Shown one piece after another: positions 1 to 12,760 of a stretch of DNA of 64,000 nucleotides. This DNA comes from Ailurus styani (Eukaryota > Chordata > Mammalia > Carnivora > Ailuridae). How positions within the stretch are numbered: the first letter of the stretch is position 1; every line of letters starts with the position of its first letter. The position numbers were made by a program, and so were the translations under genes. The notes beneath the pieces are model-generated. The model made no database searches and was not told where the DNA came from. It was given only the letters and a program-made list of their open reading frames with translations. Where the stretch lies: contig LNAC01000776.1 of assembly GCA_002007465.1 (NCBI GenBank), forward strand, positions 436,855-500,854, written 5' to 3'.

Positions 1-398
1 AGATCAGACTCCTATACACCAACAGGGTAAATGATCTCTGAAAGGTAGAATTACAGACAATTTTAATTTTTTTCTCTTAATTTTTAATTAATCTTGAGAA
101 GTCTAATCAAAAGAGTACATATTATTTTTAAAATTTGTTTTAAAATACATTATAAAAAGAGACTGATTCCTTTGTGTCCCCAAACTTTCAGAGAAGGTAG
201 AGTGCATATTTCTGTGGCATCATTCACATGTGTTCTAGATTGTTGATAATCAGAAAAGAAAATTCAGCAAAAAAAGATGGGTAAAAAAAATTATGCATGG
301 TGACATGCAAAAACAGGTTGTATTGTAAGTGTCCACAAAGTGCGAAAGTGATTTAAGCTGGCAATTACTTGACCAATTTAGGTCAAAAGCCACATTTT

Positions 399-401
<3 letters not shown>

Positions 402-439
<38 letters not shown>
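402..439. repeat. (AC)n microsatellite
   Basis: About 19 uninterrupted AC units. Confidence 0.95.
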
Positions 440-441
<2 letters not shown>

Positions 442-476
442 GGAATTCAAAGCAAAAATTTCCCCCCCCTTTTTTT

Positions 477-710
477 TTTAAAGTATAGTTGACATGCAAT
501 GTTTTGTTAGTTTCAGGTGTACCACGTAGTGATTTGGCAAATAAATAATGCGACGCTCATCACAGTTAAGTGTAGTTACCGTGTGTCCCCAGAATTCTAC
601 AATATTGTTGACTCCGTTCCCAATGCTGTACTTTTTATCCCCGGGACTCATTTATTTTTAACTGTAAGTGTGCCCATCTTAATCCCCTTGACCAAACAAA
701 TGTATTTTAT
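477..710. repeat. L1-type 3' end relic
   Basis: AGTATAGTTGACATGCAATG, then TTAGTTTCAGGTGTACC and AGTGTAGTTACC, is the familiar diverged 3' region of an old mammalian LINE-1 family. A 104-codon frame across it is not a gene. Confidence 0.55.
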
Positions 711-3050
711 TTTCATTAATTTCTTCTCCATACGGAATATAAAATCCGCCCACACCTTTGGAAGAAAAAAAGAATGGAAGGAGGGGTTCTCATTCTCTCA
801 GTCTCTTGATCAGAATGTGAGCCCATCATAGGAGAAAATAAAACAGAGTGAGGCTGGAGTTTCCGAAGGCATCAGCTGGGGAAATCAAGGGAAGGCTGAG
901 CGTGGGCGGTAGGTGAAGAGATAGTAAGGAGAAAATCTCCTCTTCTCAGCTGCTGACTTGCCTGTGGAATGGTGCCCACCCCTCTGCTTTGCTTTGGCGG
1001 CGCTGCTGTGCTCTCACGCGGCTCCGTGACATTCCGGGACACGTGCCTCAGAGCTCTGAGGTACAGCAGGGAAAATGTCACAGTGTGAGGGCAGTGTGTC
1101 TCCAGGCAGTGCCACACAGCTCTCCGAGGTTCTGCTGGGGTACCAAGTGAGTCTCAGAACACAAACACCAAGCACTGTTGATCTGAGGACAAGGCACGTC
1201 TGAGAGCTGGGAGATGCTGACCAAGTGCAGGGAATTACCTGGCCCACAGCGACGGAGGGGAAAAAGTGAGGCTAGGAATCCACATGCAGGTGACAGGAGA
1301 GATGACTGTGTGTTGACAGCAATCATAGGTGAACAACTGACCGTCGTTCGTAAAAGGACACTCCCTAGAACCATCAGAACAAATACATACCTAAATGGGG
1401 TCTACTGATAACTGTGTTTTAAGGCTTTTTGAGCTAAGAGGAAGTTTGCTCCAGAGCAGGCAAAATGTTCTATTTAAGATTCATAGTTGGAAGTCACTTT
1501 ATCAACCTAATGATCAGGATGCTGTTACTCGCAGTGCCTGCAGGAAAGACACAAAGCCCGTTTGCATTCGGTTCCGAGTTAGAATGAAGTGAAGGTGATA
1601 GGGGTTCTCCTGGGACACAGGTCTTCAGTTCTTCGTGACCTTTGTGTCCATGGCTCTCCTGGAGTTTAGCCTCAGATAGAGTGGGCAGAGTATAATGATC
1701 CCGGAAGTGAGCATGGAGAGAGCTGCACAGAGAGCTCTGTGGTTTGCACAAGACCAGACTGTCCTGTCTGCGCCCTCTGTCGCGGGCAGAGCCAGCACGA
1801 CCAGCAGACACCCAGCGCCGCCGCCCGGCCCCGCGCCAGTGGAGACAGTTCCCACTGTGGAAGGAAAACACACCAGATGAATGCTTCATCAGGCTCAGGA
1901 GGGCATCTGAAGAGAGGAAAGTGAGATCCAGAAACAGAAAAGGAAAGCCAAACCTTGTTCACGTCACAGTGAAGAATTAAGGTCTGCTCCACACTGCACA
2001 CCCTCCCTCAGTGTTTCCCTCGTGATGTATACAGTTGAAGTCTGACTTACTGACCTTGTAACCTCACTTTGTCTAATTCACTCGGAATATATATAGTTGG
2101 CCTTGTTTCCTGAAATAACTTAAAAAATGACTTTGTGCCTATATTAAGAGATGTCATTTTTTTTATTTGCATAGAGTGATGAGCACATGTTTAACACATG
2201 ATAAGTACTGTACAACTATGAGCACATCCCCCTCTCCCACCCTTGATGACACTGTCCTCAGACAAAGAGATTGGAGGCAGGGAGGCCAGGTGGAAATCTC
2301 CCAGTCACTCGTCCAGCAAACAGTGGTAAAGTGGTCACAGTAGAGTATTGGAATCCATGTATTAATACTTCAGGACCTCAGCCATCCTTCTGTTGGGCAC
2401 CAGAAACTGCCGATCCATTGAAGAGGGAATTTGTAGGACTTGGTGGCTGAGCCAATCTAGGAGAAAAGAGAGAAGAAGGAGCTGCGGACGAGGCTGCTTT
2501 TTCTGGCTTGGGCACCCCAGTGGATGGGGAAACCATTCCCCCAGCAAGGATGGCAGGTCTGCGGGTCATCCTTGAGAACATCAATCACTGTGGTGTACTC
2601 AGAAGCCCTTGGGGGTTACTGAGCTGTGCCGGACTATTTGCTCGGCTTTTTAATTTTCTCACTTCTTCCTTAGCTGACAAACTGTCAGCTGTCCCTTCTT
2701 GCTACTGCCAGTGTGCCTGCTTCTAAGCACTTCCCTCTCTTATTTTCCAATTGGCTGCTTCTGGAAAACCTAAGAGGCAAGGTTGCTAGAAATGTATGGA
2801 AAGCAAGAGCCTATAGGGGCAAAGTGGTGGCCCATGGATTGGGGTCTGTCTGTGATCAGTCATCAACCTTAGTGCCTTCTGTCTCTGCTGCTCCGAGGAT
2901 TCTGATTTTAAATGGATTGTGTCTTCACAGACCCGGCATTCATATAACTAAAGAGAGATTAATTTCTATGTGTATAGCAACTTTGAGAATAAATAGTTCC
3001 TCCCATCATCTGGTGATAAATTTTTAAGGTAAGACTTTAACGTTTCTTGG
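711..3050. other. Intergenic, no feature recognised
   Basis: Mixed-composition unique sequence with many short frames on both strands (for example 1494-1889, 131 codons). None has recognisable protein sequence or splice context. Confidence 0.6.
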
Positions 3051-3054
3051 CTGC

Positions 3055-3240
3055 CACCTAATAAATACTGGCTGACGTTTACTGGGCACTTCGTATGTAC
3101 CAGGCCACGTTCTAAGCACGAGCCATACAGCATCACGAGGAATCAGCACAGTAGTGCTCGGGGCTGGGCGATGTTATGACGACGCATTTTACAGATAGGA
3201 ACTCTGGAGCACCGAGAGGTTAATTTTTCCATCTAAATTC
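3055..3240 (-). repeat. MIR SINE relic
   Basis: GTTTACTGGGCACTTCGTATGTACCAGGC... through CATTTTACAGATAGGAACTC and GAGAGGTTAA is the reverse-strand reading of a MIR element. Confidence 0.7.
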
Positions 3241-3464
3241 CTAGCATATAAGTATGAACCCTATCAGATACACAGGCAGTACTCAGCCTTGGCTGCTAAG
3301 GTAGAAAAGCAAACCGAGGCTGAAGCAGCGTGCAGCAGTAGGGGTGCAAAGTGACAGCTGACTTCAGGTAGAGTGTCCCCGGCAATCCCTGAGGCATGCC
3401 GCCGAGTACTGCTCTCGCTGTGTTTCTTCCATCCCCGCACCAAGCAGTTTCTCACCATGCATTT

Positions 3465-3850
3465 CCATTAGGTTGCAGGTGGAATTCCGTCCCCTGACAA
3501 TTCATACATTGTAGTCCTAACCCCCTGCGTTACTTCAGAACGTAACTCTATTTGAGGATAGGCCTTTAAAGAGGTTATTAAGGTGAACTGAGGTCATATG
3601 AAGGGCCCTCCAACAAAAACTGGTGCCCTTGTGAGATGAGTTTGGGACATCGACACCTACAGAGGAAAAACCACGAGGAGACAGACGAGAGCCAGCCACA
3701 AGCCACGTAGAAGGGACTCCGGAGAAATGAACCCTGCTGACCCCCGGTGTCAGACTTCCAGCATCCGGAACGCGGAGGAAGTCGGTGGCTGTTGTTTAAG
3801 TCTCCCAGTGCAGCGCTTTGTCCCAGCAGCCCCTGGGAAACCAATGCGGT
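3465..3850 (+). repeat. Old LTR-like relic (ERVL-MaLR type suspected)
   Basis: GGTGGAATTCCGTCCCCTGA, CCTAACCCCCTG, GAGGTTATTAAGGTGAACTG, GAACCCTGCTGACCCC and GTTGTTTAAGTCTCCCAGT are in the order of a well-known ancient mammalian LTR-type repeat. I am unsure of the exact family. It is non-coding and heavily diverged. Confidence 0.5.
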
Positions 3851-3863
3851 GGCCAAATAGGTC

Positions 3864-3901
3864 TGTTTGCAGAGCCGGAAGTTGTTTGCAGAGCCTGAAG
3901 T
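3864..3901. repeat. 19-bp tandem duplication
   Basis: TGTTTGCAGAGCCGGAAGT is followed directly by a copy with one change (CTG for CGG). Confidence 0.85.
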
Positions 3902-3959
3902 AGTAATTTCCTGAAAACAGCCCTCTCCCATTTTGTCCCCCCCCCAAGCTTAAATTTAT

Positions 3960-5040
3960 TTAGGAATTACCTTAGGAAAAAGGAAGGAATTTGAATTTCT
4001 TGATGGGGGTGGGGGCGTGGAGGGTAGATGTGAAGAAGGTTGAGGGGTGAAGAAGACCCTCTCAGACCAGAAGTGGGCCCGCTCAGGGAGCAGAAGGCCT
4101 CCTCCCTGGACCATGGGCCACCAGTGTTTTCACTGCGCCCAGCTCCCGGGCCCCATATGACTGGGTTCACTTCCTGCCTTAGCAGTCAGAAGGAAGTATT
4201 ATTTTATAATTTGGCTATTACTGTATACACAATATAATGTATACAATATAATGACGCACCTTTCACCCCAAGCTTGTTGAGTAGAACATGAGTGAAATTA
4301 CACCCTAAATGCAAGTACTCATCAACTTGAAAAGGCTCCAAACAGACCTGGCAGCAGTGAGCTCCATGGCCCTCCCCTGTCCAGCGCTGTCCCCTCTTTC
4401 GCCACTGACACACCTTGATACCATTGTGAGGAATGGCTTTCCCCCAAAAGTACACAGTCCAGAAAGAGTGGGGATGATTGCCTTGCCAGGGGCGGGCATA
4501 GGACTAGCTGGACCAATTGGATTTCCCCCCACCCCCTTTTGAATCTTGAGAGAAGTGATCTGAGGAAGGGCAGATGCTGCAATGAGTTGATCCCAGCTTT
4601 GGCTCCCTGAAGTAAGTAGACAGGTGGCTAGGGTCCCTTGGACCTCCCACGATGAAACTCTGTTCCATAGCTTCACTTGCCTCCTGGGAGTGTCTGCACC
4701 TCCCTCAAGTAAGTCTCCTTTTTTGCTTAAGTCCACTAAAGTCTGTGTCTGTGGCTTACGACCACAAAGCCTTCGTTCATACAGTCATTGTGGGAGCAGA
4801 CCCTGGCGGTTAAGCGGGAAATAGCAAATACTGACCACCTTCCTTTTGGGAATGTCATTGCCCACCTCCCTTTTATTGAGACTTCCAGCCACTCCTTTCC
4901 TCCTAGGTGGGTCAGTATGCTAAATTTAAACATAAAAACTTTTGAGACTAGAGGCCATTCGCCACTGAATCTAGAGTTGAAACCGTGACTGTTCTCTGCA
5001 ACCAAAAACGGGTATTTTAGAGCCTGTGGCAGAAGTAGTG
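3960..5040. other. Intergenic, no feature recognised
   Basis: No recognisable repeat or gene. A 143-codon reverse frame at 4305-4736 has no recognisable family. Confidence 0.5.
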
Positions 5041-5044
5041 GTTT

Positions 5045-5240
5045 CTAATTCATTTACTTATTTGTTCAACAAATCTCTATTAAGCGCCTGCTTTGTGCCA
5101 GAACCTGGTCTGAGCAAAGGGGATACAGCAGCAGATAGACCCCTGAAAAGTCCCTGCGCTTGTGGAGTTGAATTCCAGTGTGATTTTGAATAAATAAGCT
5201 GAGAACTCAGCAATTATGTAACGTTGTCTGTTTATACCTG
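5045..5240 (-). repeat. L2-type relic
   Basis: TTTGTTCAACAAATCTCTATTAAGCGCCTGCTTTGTGCCAG and GGGGATACAGCAGCAGATAG follow the reverse strand of a LINE-2 3' end. Confidence 0.6.
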
Positions 5241-6709
5241 CTAAGACAATAGAGGGGAGCAAGGTTCCCTTAATTGTGTATCAGTTTTATTGAGATATGA
5301 TTTCTACACAAGTCACCCATTCAAACGCAATGCCGTCCTCTTTAGTATAGTGCTAGGGTTGTGCAACCATCAACACAGTCGATTTTAATACCTTTTCATC
5401 ACCCCAAAACAAAACCTCGTGGTCTAGCGATCAACCGCCAATTTCCTTGTCTCTTGCCACCCACCCTCCAGCCCTAAGCACCACTAATCTATTTTCTGTC
5501 TCTACAGATTTGTGTGTTCTGGACATTTCATGTAAATGGAATCATAGACTATGTGGTCTTTCGTGAGTGACTTCTTTCCGTGTAGTTATTTGGAGACTCA
5601 TCCATGTTGTTGCATGTACATTGCTTTTTATTGCTGAGCCATATTCCATTGTATGGATGCACCATTTGTTTATCCATTCATCTCTTGATGTATATTGGAG
5701 CCATTTCCAGTTTGGGGCCTATTACAAATAAAACTTCCAGGAATCATTGTAAACATGTTTTTGAATGGATGTCTGTTTCCTATCCCCTTGGGTAAATAAC
5801 TAGAAGTAGAATTGCTGGATCATGTGCCTACCTTTTTAAGAATGTGCCATACTATTTGCTGAGGTGTCCTAACATCTTCTGTTCCCATCAGCCATGGGTT
5901 ACAACTCCTGCTCCTTACCCTCCTTGCCCCCACTTGGCATGGGCAGACTTTTTCATTGTAACCATTGTAATAGGTATCTCTTGAGATCTTAATTCCCATT
6001 TCCCCAGTGATTAATGGTGTTGAGCACTTCTCCATGTGCTGGCTAATTTACCATCTGGAAAGATCTTCTTTGGTGACGTATCTGTTCACATCTTTCATTC
6101 ATTTTTATTGGATTGTTTGCTTATTGTTGAGTTTTGAGATTCCTTTATATAATCTGGGTACAAGTCTTCTATGAGATAGACACTTTCCAGAGCGTTTCTT
6201 CCAATATGTATCTTGTCATTCTATTCTCTGATTTATCAGTGTTGTTTGAACACCACAGGTTTTACATTTTCATAAAATCCAATGTACAAATTTGTTCTTT
6301 TATGGATTTGGAAGTTACACCTAATATTTGTTTAACCTAAGATCACGAAGATTTTTTCTTATTTTCTTTGGGAAGTTTTATAGACTTAGGTGATAATGTG
6401 CTGATAGGTAGAGATCCAAGTTCATTTTTTTGCATATATATATCCAATTTTTCTAGCATTATTTGTGGAAAAGTGAGAATTCTTTGCATTGCCTTTATCC
6501 CTTTTTCAAAAATCAGTTGTCCATGTGGTGGGGTGAGGAGGGGAGGATATTTAGGGACTGTCTAGTCTGTTCCTTCAATTGCTTTGTCTATTTTTACACA
6601 TCGGTACCATGCTGTTTTGATTACTATAGTTTTATGATATTACTGTGTATGTGTGTGGAGATTGCATATATCATGACAAGTCATCCCTAAATACTTTAGC
6701 ACAAAAGTT

Positions 6710-6898
6710 GTTTTTGTTTTAAAGATTTATTTGAGAGAGAGAGAGAGGGCACACAGGAACAGAGGGAGAGAGAATCACTAGCAGACTCCCTGCTGAGCAT
6801 GGAGCCCAACATTAGGCTTGATCCCAGGACCCTAAGATCATGACCTGAGCCAAAATCAAGAGTTGGATGCTTGACCAACTGAGCCACCCAGGTGCCCC
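6710..6898 (-). mobile_element. Can-SINE, reverse orientation
   Basis: AAAGATTTATTTGAGAGAGA head through GAGCCACCCAGGTGCCCC. Target-site copies TAGCACAAAAGTT lie at 6697-6709 and 6899-6911. Confidence 0.93.
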
Positions 6899-7860
6899 TA
6901 GCACAAAAGTTTTAAGGAAAAGAGCTTTGTCATACTTGTGACAGCAAAGAAAATTAATTGCAATACCCAAATATCCTTTAATATACAATCCATATTCAAA
7001 TATCTCTAACATCGCCCAAACATTTCTGAAAAAAAAAGTCTGATAGATCTTTCATCAATATTTCCAGCTATGCTTAATTCAAGAACGTAAACTTTTTTCC
7101 TGGGTCATTTTTCATAATTGACCATATTCCTAGGAATTTGTCCCTCCAAGTTTTGAAAACCATTACAATATAACTGATTATTCCATCTCTTATTTTAATC
7201 ACTTCTGTCTCTGTGGTTGTTTCTCCCTTCTCCTTTTATTGTTTTTCTCCTTTCTAATCTGACTTTTTTCTGCTTATATTCTCCCTATATCTCTCTTCCT
7301 TTTTCTTAATCAGGATCTTAAAGGCTTTTTTGATTTCTTTAGTCTTTGCCAAGACGTCACTTCAATCCATTTATTCTCTCTGCTGTCTACTTATACTACC
7401 TTATTACCTTGGGGTTTTATCTTTATCTCTCTATTTCCTTTGGGTTTATTTTGGTGTGCTTCTTAGGAAATGATACTTCCTTAGTGGCTCTTGGTCTTTT
7501 CTGTTTAGCCAGGAAGGCATTCAAGACCCTGAACTCTCACGCTGGGTCCCACTGGGTGTTAAAGGTTTTGTATACTCTGTACAACTCTCTGTTGCATTCT
7601 AGAGAGCTATTTATTTTTCTTTATGACTCCTTTTTTAACCCAATATCATCAACAGCTCCTTTTCCCTTTCCAAATGGGAAAGATTTTCAGTCATTTTTAA
7701 CTTACTTATGTCTGATTTCATTTGGTTATGTGTTGGAAAATTGTGGCTGATAAAATCTCAATGCTTTTGAGGTTTCAAAATTTCAATTGTGAACTTCAGT
7801 CACTTCTCTGTGATACCTCTGAGAATATTCTTGGACCTTTGAAAAGAATGTATATGCCCT

Positions 7861-8071
7861 CAGGGCAGTTGGGTGACTCAGTCGGTTAAGTGTCCAGCTC
7901 TTGATTTTGGCTCAGGTCATGACCTCGGGGTCACAGGATCTAGCCCTGCATCAGGCTCTGTGCTCAACCAGGAATCTGTTTGAGATTCTCTCTCTCCCTC
8001 TGCCCCGCCTCCCTGCCCCATGAGCACACGCATGCGCGTTCTCTCTATAAATTAAACTTTTTTTTTAAAAA
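7861..8071 (+). mobile_element. Can-SINE, older copy
   Basis: GGGTGACTCAGTCGGTTAAG head. Imperfect target copies AAGAATGTATATGCCCT (7844-7860) and AAGAACGTATATTCCCT (8072-8088). Confidence 0.88.
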
Positions 8072-8517
8072 AAGAACGTATATTCCCTCTTCAGTGGACG
8101 TAAAGTTCTATAGGTATAAGTTTCCTTAAGTTTACTGATTGTATTTTTTTAATTCCTCTCTTAATTTTCTTGCTGGATATGCTGTCTAAGGGAGCAGCCT
8201 AGAACTCTCTGATTATACTAGTAAGTTTATCAAGTTCTCCTTGAATTTGTAATCATTTTTTGGTTTTATGTGCTTAGCTTCTAGAGTTTGGTGTGTAAGT
8301 GCTCTGTTCTACTGGTTCAACTAATGTCAACTTTGTGGTTGCAAAATGGCATTCAACTTCCTGTTGATTGAATGGTAGTAACCTCTCTGTTTACCTTCTT
8401 CCATCTTGGTATCTCTCTTCTGGCTCATCTGTGGTTGGTTTTGCGTCTTAATTACTGCCTTGGAAAGGGGTGTTTGGGCATTATAGTTTCTGGCTATTTG
8501 TTTTCTCCAGCTATTTT

Positions 8518-8715
8518 TTTTTAAGATTTTATTTATTTATTTGACACAGAGAGAGAGATTACAAGTAGGCAGAGAGGCAGGCAGAGAGACAGGGAGAGGA
8601 GGAAGCAGGCTCCTTGCTGAACAGAGAGCCTGACGCGGGCCTCGATCCCAGGACGCTGAGATCATGACCTGAGCCGAAAGCAGAGGCTTTAACCCACTGA
8701 GCCACCCAGGCACCC
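8518..8715 (-). mobile_element. Can-SINE, reverse orientation
   Basis: AAGATTTTATTTATTTATTT to GAGCCACCCAGGCACCC, with target copies TTCTCCAGCTATTTT at 8503-8517 and 8716-8730. Confidence 0.94.
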
Positions 8716-8730
8716 TTCTCCAGCTATTTT

Positions 8731-9890
8731 CTTTCAACCTGGCAGATGGGCGGTATTGTGGCTGGATACAGGAATCTTGGGTTGTGGTCCTTCTCTCTGA
8801 GATGCTGCCCTACTCTGTCAGTGTTGCAGGTGTGAAGTCTCAGGCCCTCCTGATGAGGTGCATGTTGGAGGAGGTGAGGCAGTCTGAAAGGACAAGGGAA
8901 CAGAATCAACCAGGGCTATCACCACACCCAATTCCAGAAGGCACCAGCTACGTTGACGGCAGATCAGACTCTTCCCAGCATCTGCCACTCTCTTGTACTT
9001 GCCCAGCTCATGGGTGTGTGGGGGGAGGGGATACTCCCACGGGTTTTTCCACCAGACTTTCCACAGAGCTGAAGGCCTTATCTGAACCCCACTGCCCTCA
9101 GACTTCAGCAGAAGGGCCCCAGGAGATGAAGAGAAATGGAGGTGAGTGTGAAGACACAAGGAGTGGCTAACTTGCTTCCATGTTCCCAGAACCCTCCTCA
9201 TCCCTCTCACATAGAACTCTTGGAGCGAGGCTTGCTTGAGATTCCTCCAGAAATGTGCACTCATCATATTTAGAGATCTCTCCGTGATGACAAAGCTCTT
9301 GGGCAGCAATTGTAGCATCCGTTTAAACAGATAAGATGCTAAATTATTTTTCCCTAAAATAAAGCTGAATGCACAGAATTAGAGTTCTCCATTAAAAAAA
9401 AAAGAATGCTGAAAATTGCAGACATTTGGCTTGTGCATGGCCTAGGAAATCTCCCAGCCAGTTTGCATTTGAAGAGGGGTAGATAAGACTCCACAGTGCA
9501 TGGCATGATGGGCCAGAGCATTGACGACCCCTGTGGAGAAAATATTCCACAAAAGGTCATCTGATTGGAAAGCGGAGTCTGTGAAATAAACTTGTTTGGC
9601 TATTTCTGTATCCTTTTAGAAGGCCTGTGCTCACTAAGAAGAAAGAAAAGACTGTTCCTATAAGCTGGTGACAGAAAAGCAATAAAAACCGCTAGAGACC
9701 TTCTGAAAGTTTTATTCTAATCTTTTGCTGATCAGAGGTAGGAAGGGAGGAAGCAGGAAACCTTGGAACGTTCCAGAAATAGTGGACTGCATGGAGAGTC
9801 CATGTTTTCTGCCTTGTATAGGGGTGAACAATAACAAGGGGAGTGAGGTTCAGAGAGGAGCGGCTGGTCACTTGGACTAGAATAAGGCAT
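8731..9890. other. Intergenic, no feature recognised
   Basis: Unique-looking DNA. A 166-codon reverse frame (8818-9318) and an overlapping 128-codon forward frame (8784-9170) have no recognisable protein features. Confidence 0.5.
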
Positions 9891-9894
9891 ATTC

Positions 9895-10135
9895 TTAAAT
9901 TTTGTTATAATATGTATAACATAAAATTTGACATTTTAACCATTTTTAAGTGTTCGATTCAGTGGCGTGAATCATATTCACAATGTTGTACAACCTTCAT
10001 GCTATTGCTTTCCAAAATATCTTCCTCTCCCAAAGCAGTCACTTTGAGATGATTAAGCACAAACTCCCCCCCCCCAGCCCACAGTAACCTCCATTCTACT
10101 TTCTGTCTTCATGAATTTGCCTATAGAATGAAGCA
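9895..10135 (-). repeat. L1 3' end relic
   Basis: TATAACATAAAATTTGACATTTTAACCATTTTTAAGTG followed by CACAATGTTGTACAACCTTC is the reverse-strand 3' region of an old LINE-1. Confidence 0.6.
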
Positions 10136-10875
10136 TTTTTTAGACTGGGGAGTAGTAAAAAGTTGCAGTCTGGGTGAAAAGACTAATCCTTAATGGATTC
10201 CGTACTTAATTCTGCAGACAAGGGAAGCCATGCAAGGTTTCAGAGCAAGAAATACTGCCTGATCAAAATGTTGCTTTCAGACGCTTCATCTGGCAGAGGT
10301 CCGTGGGACAGATGGGGGTCTGGAGACCAGTTGAAATGCTGTTATAAAGACCCAGGCTGAGGGGAGGGAGCATTTGGAACTGCTACTGAAATGAAGATTT
10401 AAGAGGCGTTTTAGGGAATATAGAAGGGGAAGTCACTGCATGACCTGGTAAGATCATCTTGGGGATAAGGGAGGGAAGATGACAGCTGTTTTGAGTCTGG
10501 GTATAAGTCAGGTGATTAATTTTTTTCCTATTAACTAATTTTAAACTACACATTTGGAATTAGGCTTCTATTTAAAAGTCACAGAAACAGTGGTTTAAAT
10601 TATCAACACAGTATGAGCAAAAGGTCAGAATCAGTGAAACCCACATGAAACAAGAGAATTCGGTCTTCTCTTAAATGTCAAGGTTCATGTGGGTGGCACG
10701 TTGCGGAAAGGAAAGAGATGCAAAAGACTGATGTCGTAAAAAAAAAATGGGGTCGTCAATCAGTCGAGAGAGACTGAAGTTTAGAATTCTGGGGAAGGAG
10801 AGAGAGGTAATTTTATGGGAAGGTGCCACACCTGCAGGGGAGTATGGTGCGGTTAATGTTTGATACCATGAAGTG
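10136..10875. other. Intergenic, no feature recognised
   Basis: No frame, repeat or motif that I can name. Confidence 0.5.
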
Positions 10876-10879
10876 CGGT

Positions 10880-11110
10880 ATTATGGCTGAGAGCATGCAA
10901 TGGGATCCAGGCTTCCTAAGTTCAAATCCTACTCTATCATGGACTAGCTCTGTGGCCTTGGACAAGGTGCTTAACCTCTCTGAACCTCTGTAATATGGAG
11001 AAATAATAGCGGCTATCTCATTGAGTTGTACCGATTAAATGACATAATATTTGTCGAGTGCTTAACCAAGTACCCAGAGCACCATAAATGCTGTGTGAGT
11101 TTGATGCCAC
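10880..11110 (+). repeat. MIR SINE relic
   Basis: AGTTCAAATCCTACTCTATC, GCTCTGTGGCCTTGGACAAG and GCTTAACCTCTCTGAACCTC are diagnostic MIR core text. Confidence 0.85.
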
Positions 11111-12119
11111 TATTATTTTTAGGCTAATTTAAAATATAAACCAAAATAAAAGTTTCCCTGTAAGTTTGAACAATTTAATTTACCAAGGAAATGAGAAATG
11201 AAGAAATCACAAAGGCTTAGAAGCAGACAGGGCTCAAATGTCTACTCTCTGTGGTTTGAGTTAACCAAGAACCTCCAGGTCACTGCTGATTATTCTCCAT
11301 GGGGTTAAACATTATTTTAAAAATACATAATTGTGATCATTGTAAGTCACTTTTAAAAACTCATAGGCTTAAAATTTTTTCTTAGTTTTGTCTCCAGAGT
11401 TAGGGTCTACCTCTTTTTTTTTTCTTTTTTTGGTCTGGTTTTGTTTTGTTAATGAGTCAAGCCCATAGTAGGGGCCGAAGCAATACATAGTTGACTACAT
11501 GAAGAATTTACTATGTAATTTCCATGTTTTCCAATGATTAGTGTCAGGATCTAAAATTAGGAATACAAACCTTTAAGGATCTTTGGCTTCAGTTGTCACT
11601 GAAATCAGTGGCCGGGTTTCAAAGGTCATGTTCAGCTTCTGAATGAGTGGATTTTCCTGATTTCCCCCCCCCCCGGGTGAAATTAAGAAGGGGCCCACAT
11701 TCGCTGCGGTTAATACCGAGTGTTTCTGACTCGGTGTACCCTTCCCCTTGGCCGGCAGTAAGTCGCCTGACCCACTCCCCTGGAATTCCTGATCGTCAGG
11801 CGGGCCAGGGCCTTGGGCTCTGCGAGACTCAGTGGGCACTGCTGCCCTCTGCTGGTTGCCACGCGAAACACCTCACATCTGTCCCTTCCCCGGACTTTCC
11901 GGAGGAAAGGAACGCTCCAGCTCCCCACCTACCCCGTGCATCCTGCAAGCCAAAGCTCCAAATAAAACCACTAGTAAGTAGTATAGATGAGCGATAGGAA
12001 GTCCAGCGCGGTTGGGATGTATGCCACAATTAGACCACAGGCGTTGTTTAAATGCTCGTTACTTAATTTGTTCCCAAGGTTGACTTTCTCATGCCTTTGC
12101 ATTGTTCCATCTGTTGGAT
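11111..12119. other. Intergenic with a CTCF-type motif
   Basis: Mostly unique. A GC-richer island at about 11700-11930 surrounds the motif at 11842-11855. Short open frames cross it on both strands without recognisable products. Confidence 0.5.
11842..11855 (-). promoter_or_regulatory. CTCF-type motif
   Basis: The reverse strand reads CCAGCAGAGGGCAG, matching the CTCF core at all 14 positions. It is on the opposite strand to the similar motifs at 16702 and 21421. Confidence 0.6.
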
Positions 12120-12165
12120 GTTCCATCGGGTCATGGTCTCGGGGCCCTGGGATCAAGCCCCACGC
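12120..12165 (+). mobile_element. Can-SINE fragment
   Basis: GGTCATGGTCTCGGGGCCCTGGGATCAAGCCCCAC is identical to the B-box region of the SINE at 13572. The rest of the element is missing. Confidence 0.6.
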
Positions 12166-12439
12166 CATTTCGGTGGGTCCTGGGTAGGTTTTTCCAAGCT
12201 TAAGAAGAGCTAGGAATTCAGGTGCCATGTGTTCCACTCAACTAGTGATAGGTACCCTGTTACAGGCACGCTCTGTGGTTGTGTCTTAGACCCTTTCTAA
12301 TAACCAAAATCAGAGACCCACTTTTTTTCTCTTTTGATATTTTGTGCCCTAGTAGTTACCTTTGATTTTGTATCTTTTACATTGCCTCCCGCCTTCCTTA
12401 CCTTGGAATTTATACCTTTTACATAGATAATTGTTACTT

Positions 12440-12760
12440 TCTATAAGTCACTCCATAAAAGCTCTTAAAGATTGCCTTTACTCATTTTCACCGCTGCATA
12501 GTATTTCATTGTGTATTTTGTACCGTAGTTTGTTCAACCAGTTTCCTGTATTTGGCTATTTAAATTATGTCCAATATTGTAGAATTTCAAATAATGCCAT
12601 CACATGTATACAAGTGTGTGCAGGTATGTTTATGGATAACTGGAGGTGTATCTTCAGGGTCGGTTCCTGGAAACAATCACTGGGTGAGGGCATGAGTGTT
12701 TTGCTCACTTTGACCAAAGGGCTCTTCCTAGAGGCAGAGATAACCTCTAAAACTGCCAGT
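12440..12760 (-). repeat. LINE relic
   Basis: GCTGCATAGTATTTCATTGTGTA, GTTTGTTCAACCAGTTTCCT and AATAATGCCATCACATGTATACA resemble reverse-strand L1 text. Diverged. Confidence 0.5.

Larger units (their letters stand above)
5278..8500 (-). repeat. Large L1 relic, interrupted by three SINEs
   Basis: Begins GTTTTATTGAGATATGATTT. Continues through CCATCAACACAGTCGATTTT, GGACATTTCATGTAAATGGA and CATTCCATTGTATGGATGCA-like text, then stretches resembling the reverse complement of ORF2 (GTTTTGATTACTATAGTTTT at about 6614, CCTAGGAATTTGTCCCTCC at about 7129). It therefore reads 3'UTR to ORF2 on the - strand. Frames such as 7346-7750 (134 codons) are by-products. Confidence 0.65.

Noticed and set aside
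1494..1889. 131-codon reverse frame and overlapping frames near 1.5-2.0 kb
   Set aside because: Several frames on both strands are open because of locally GC-rich sequence. None has recognisable domains.
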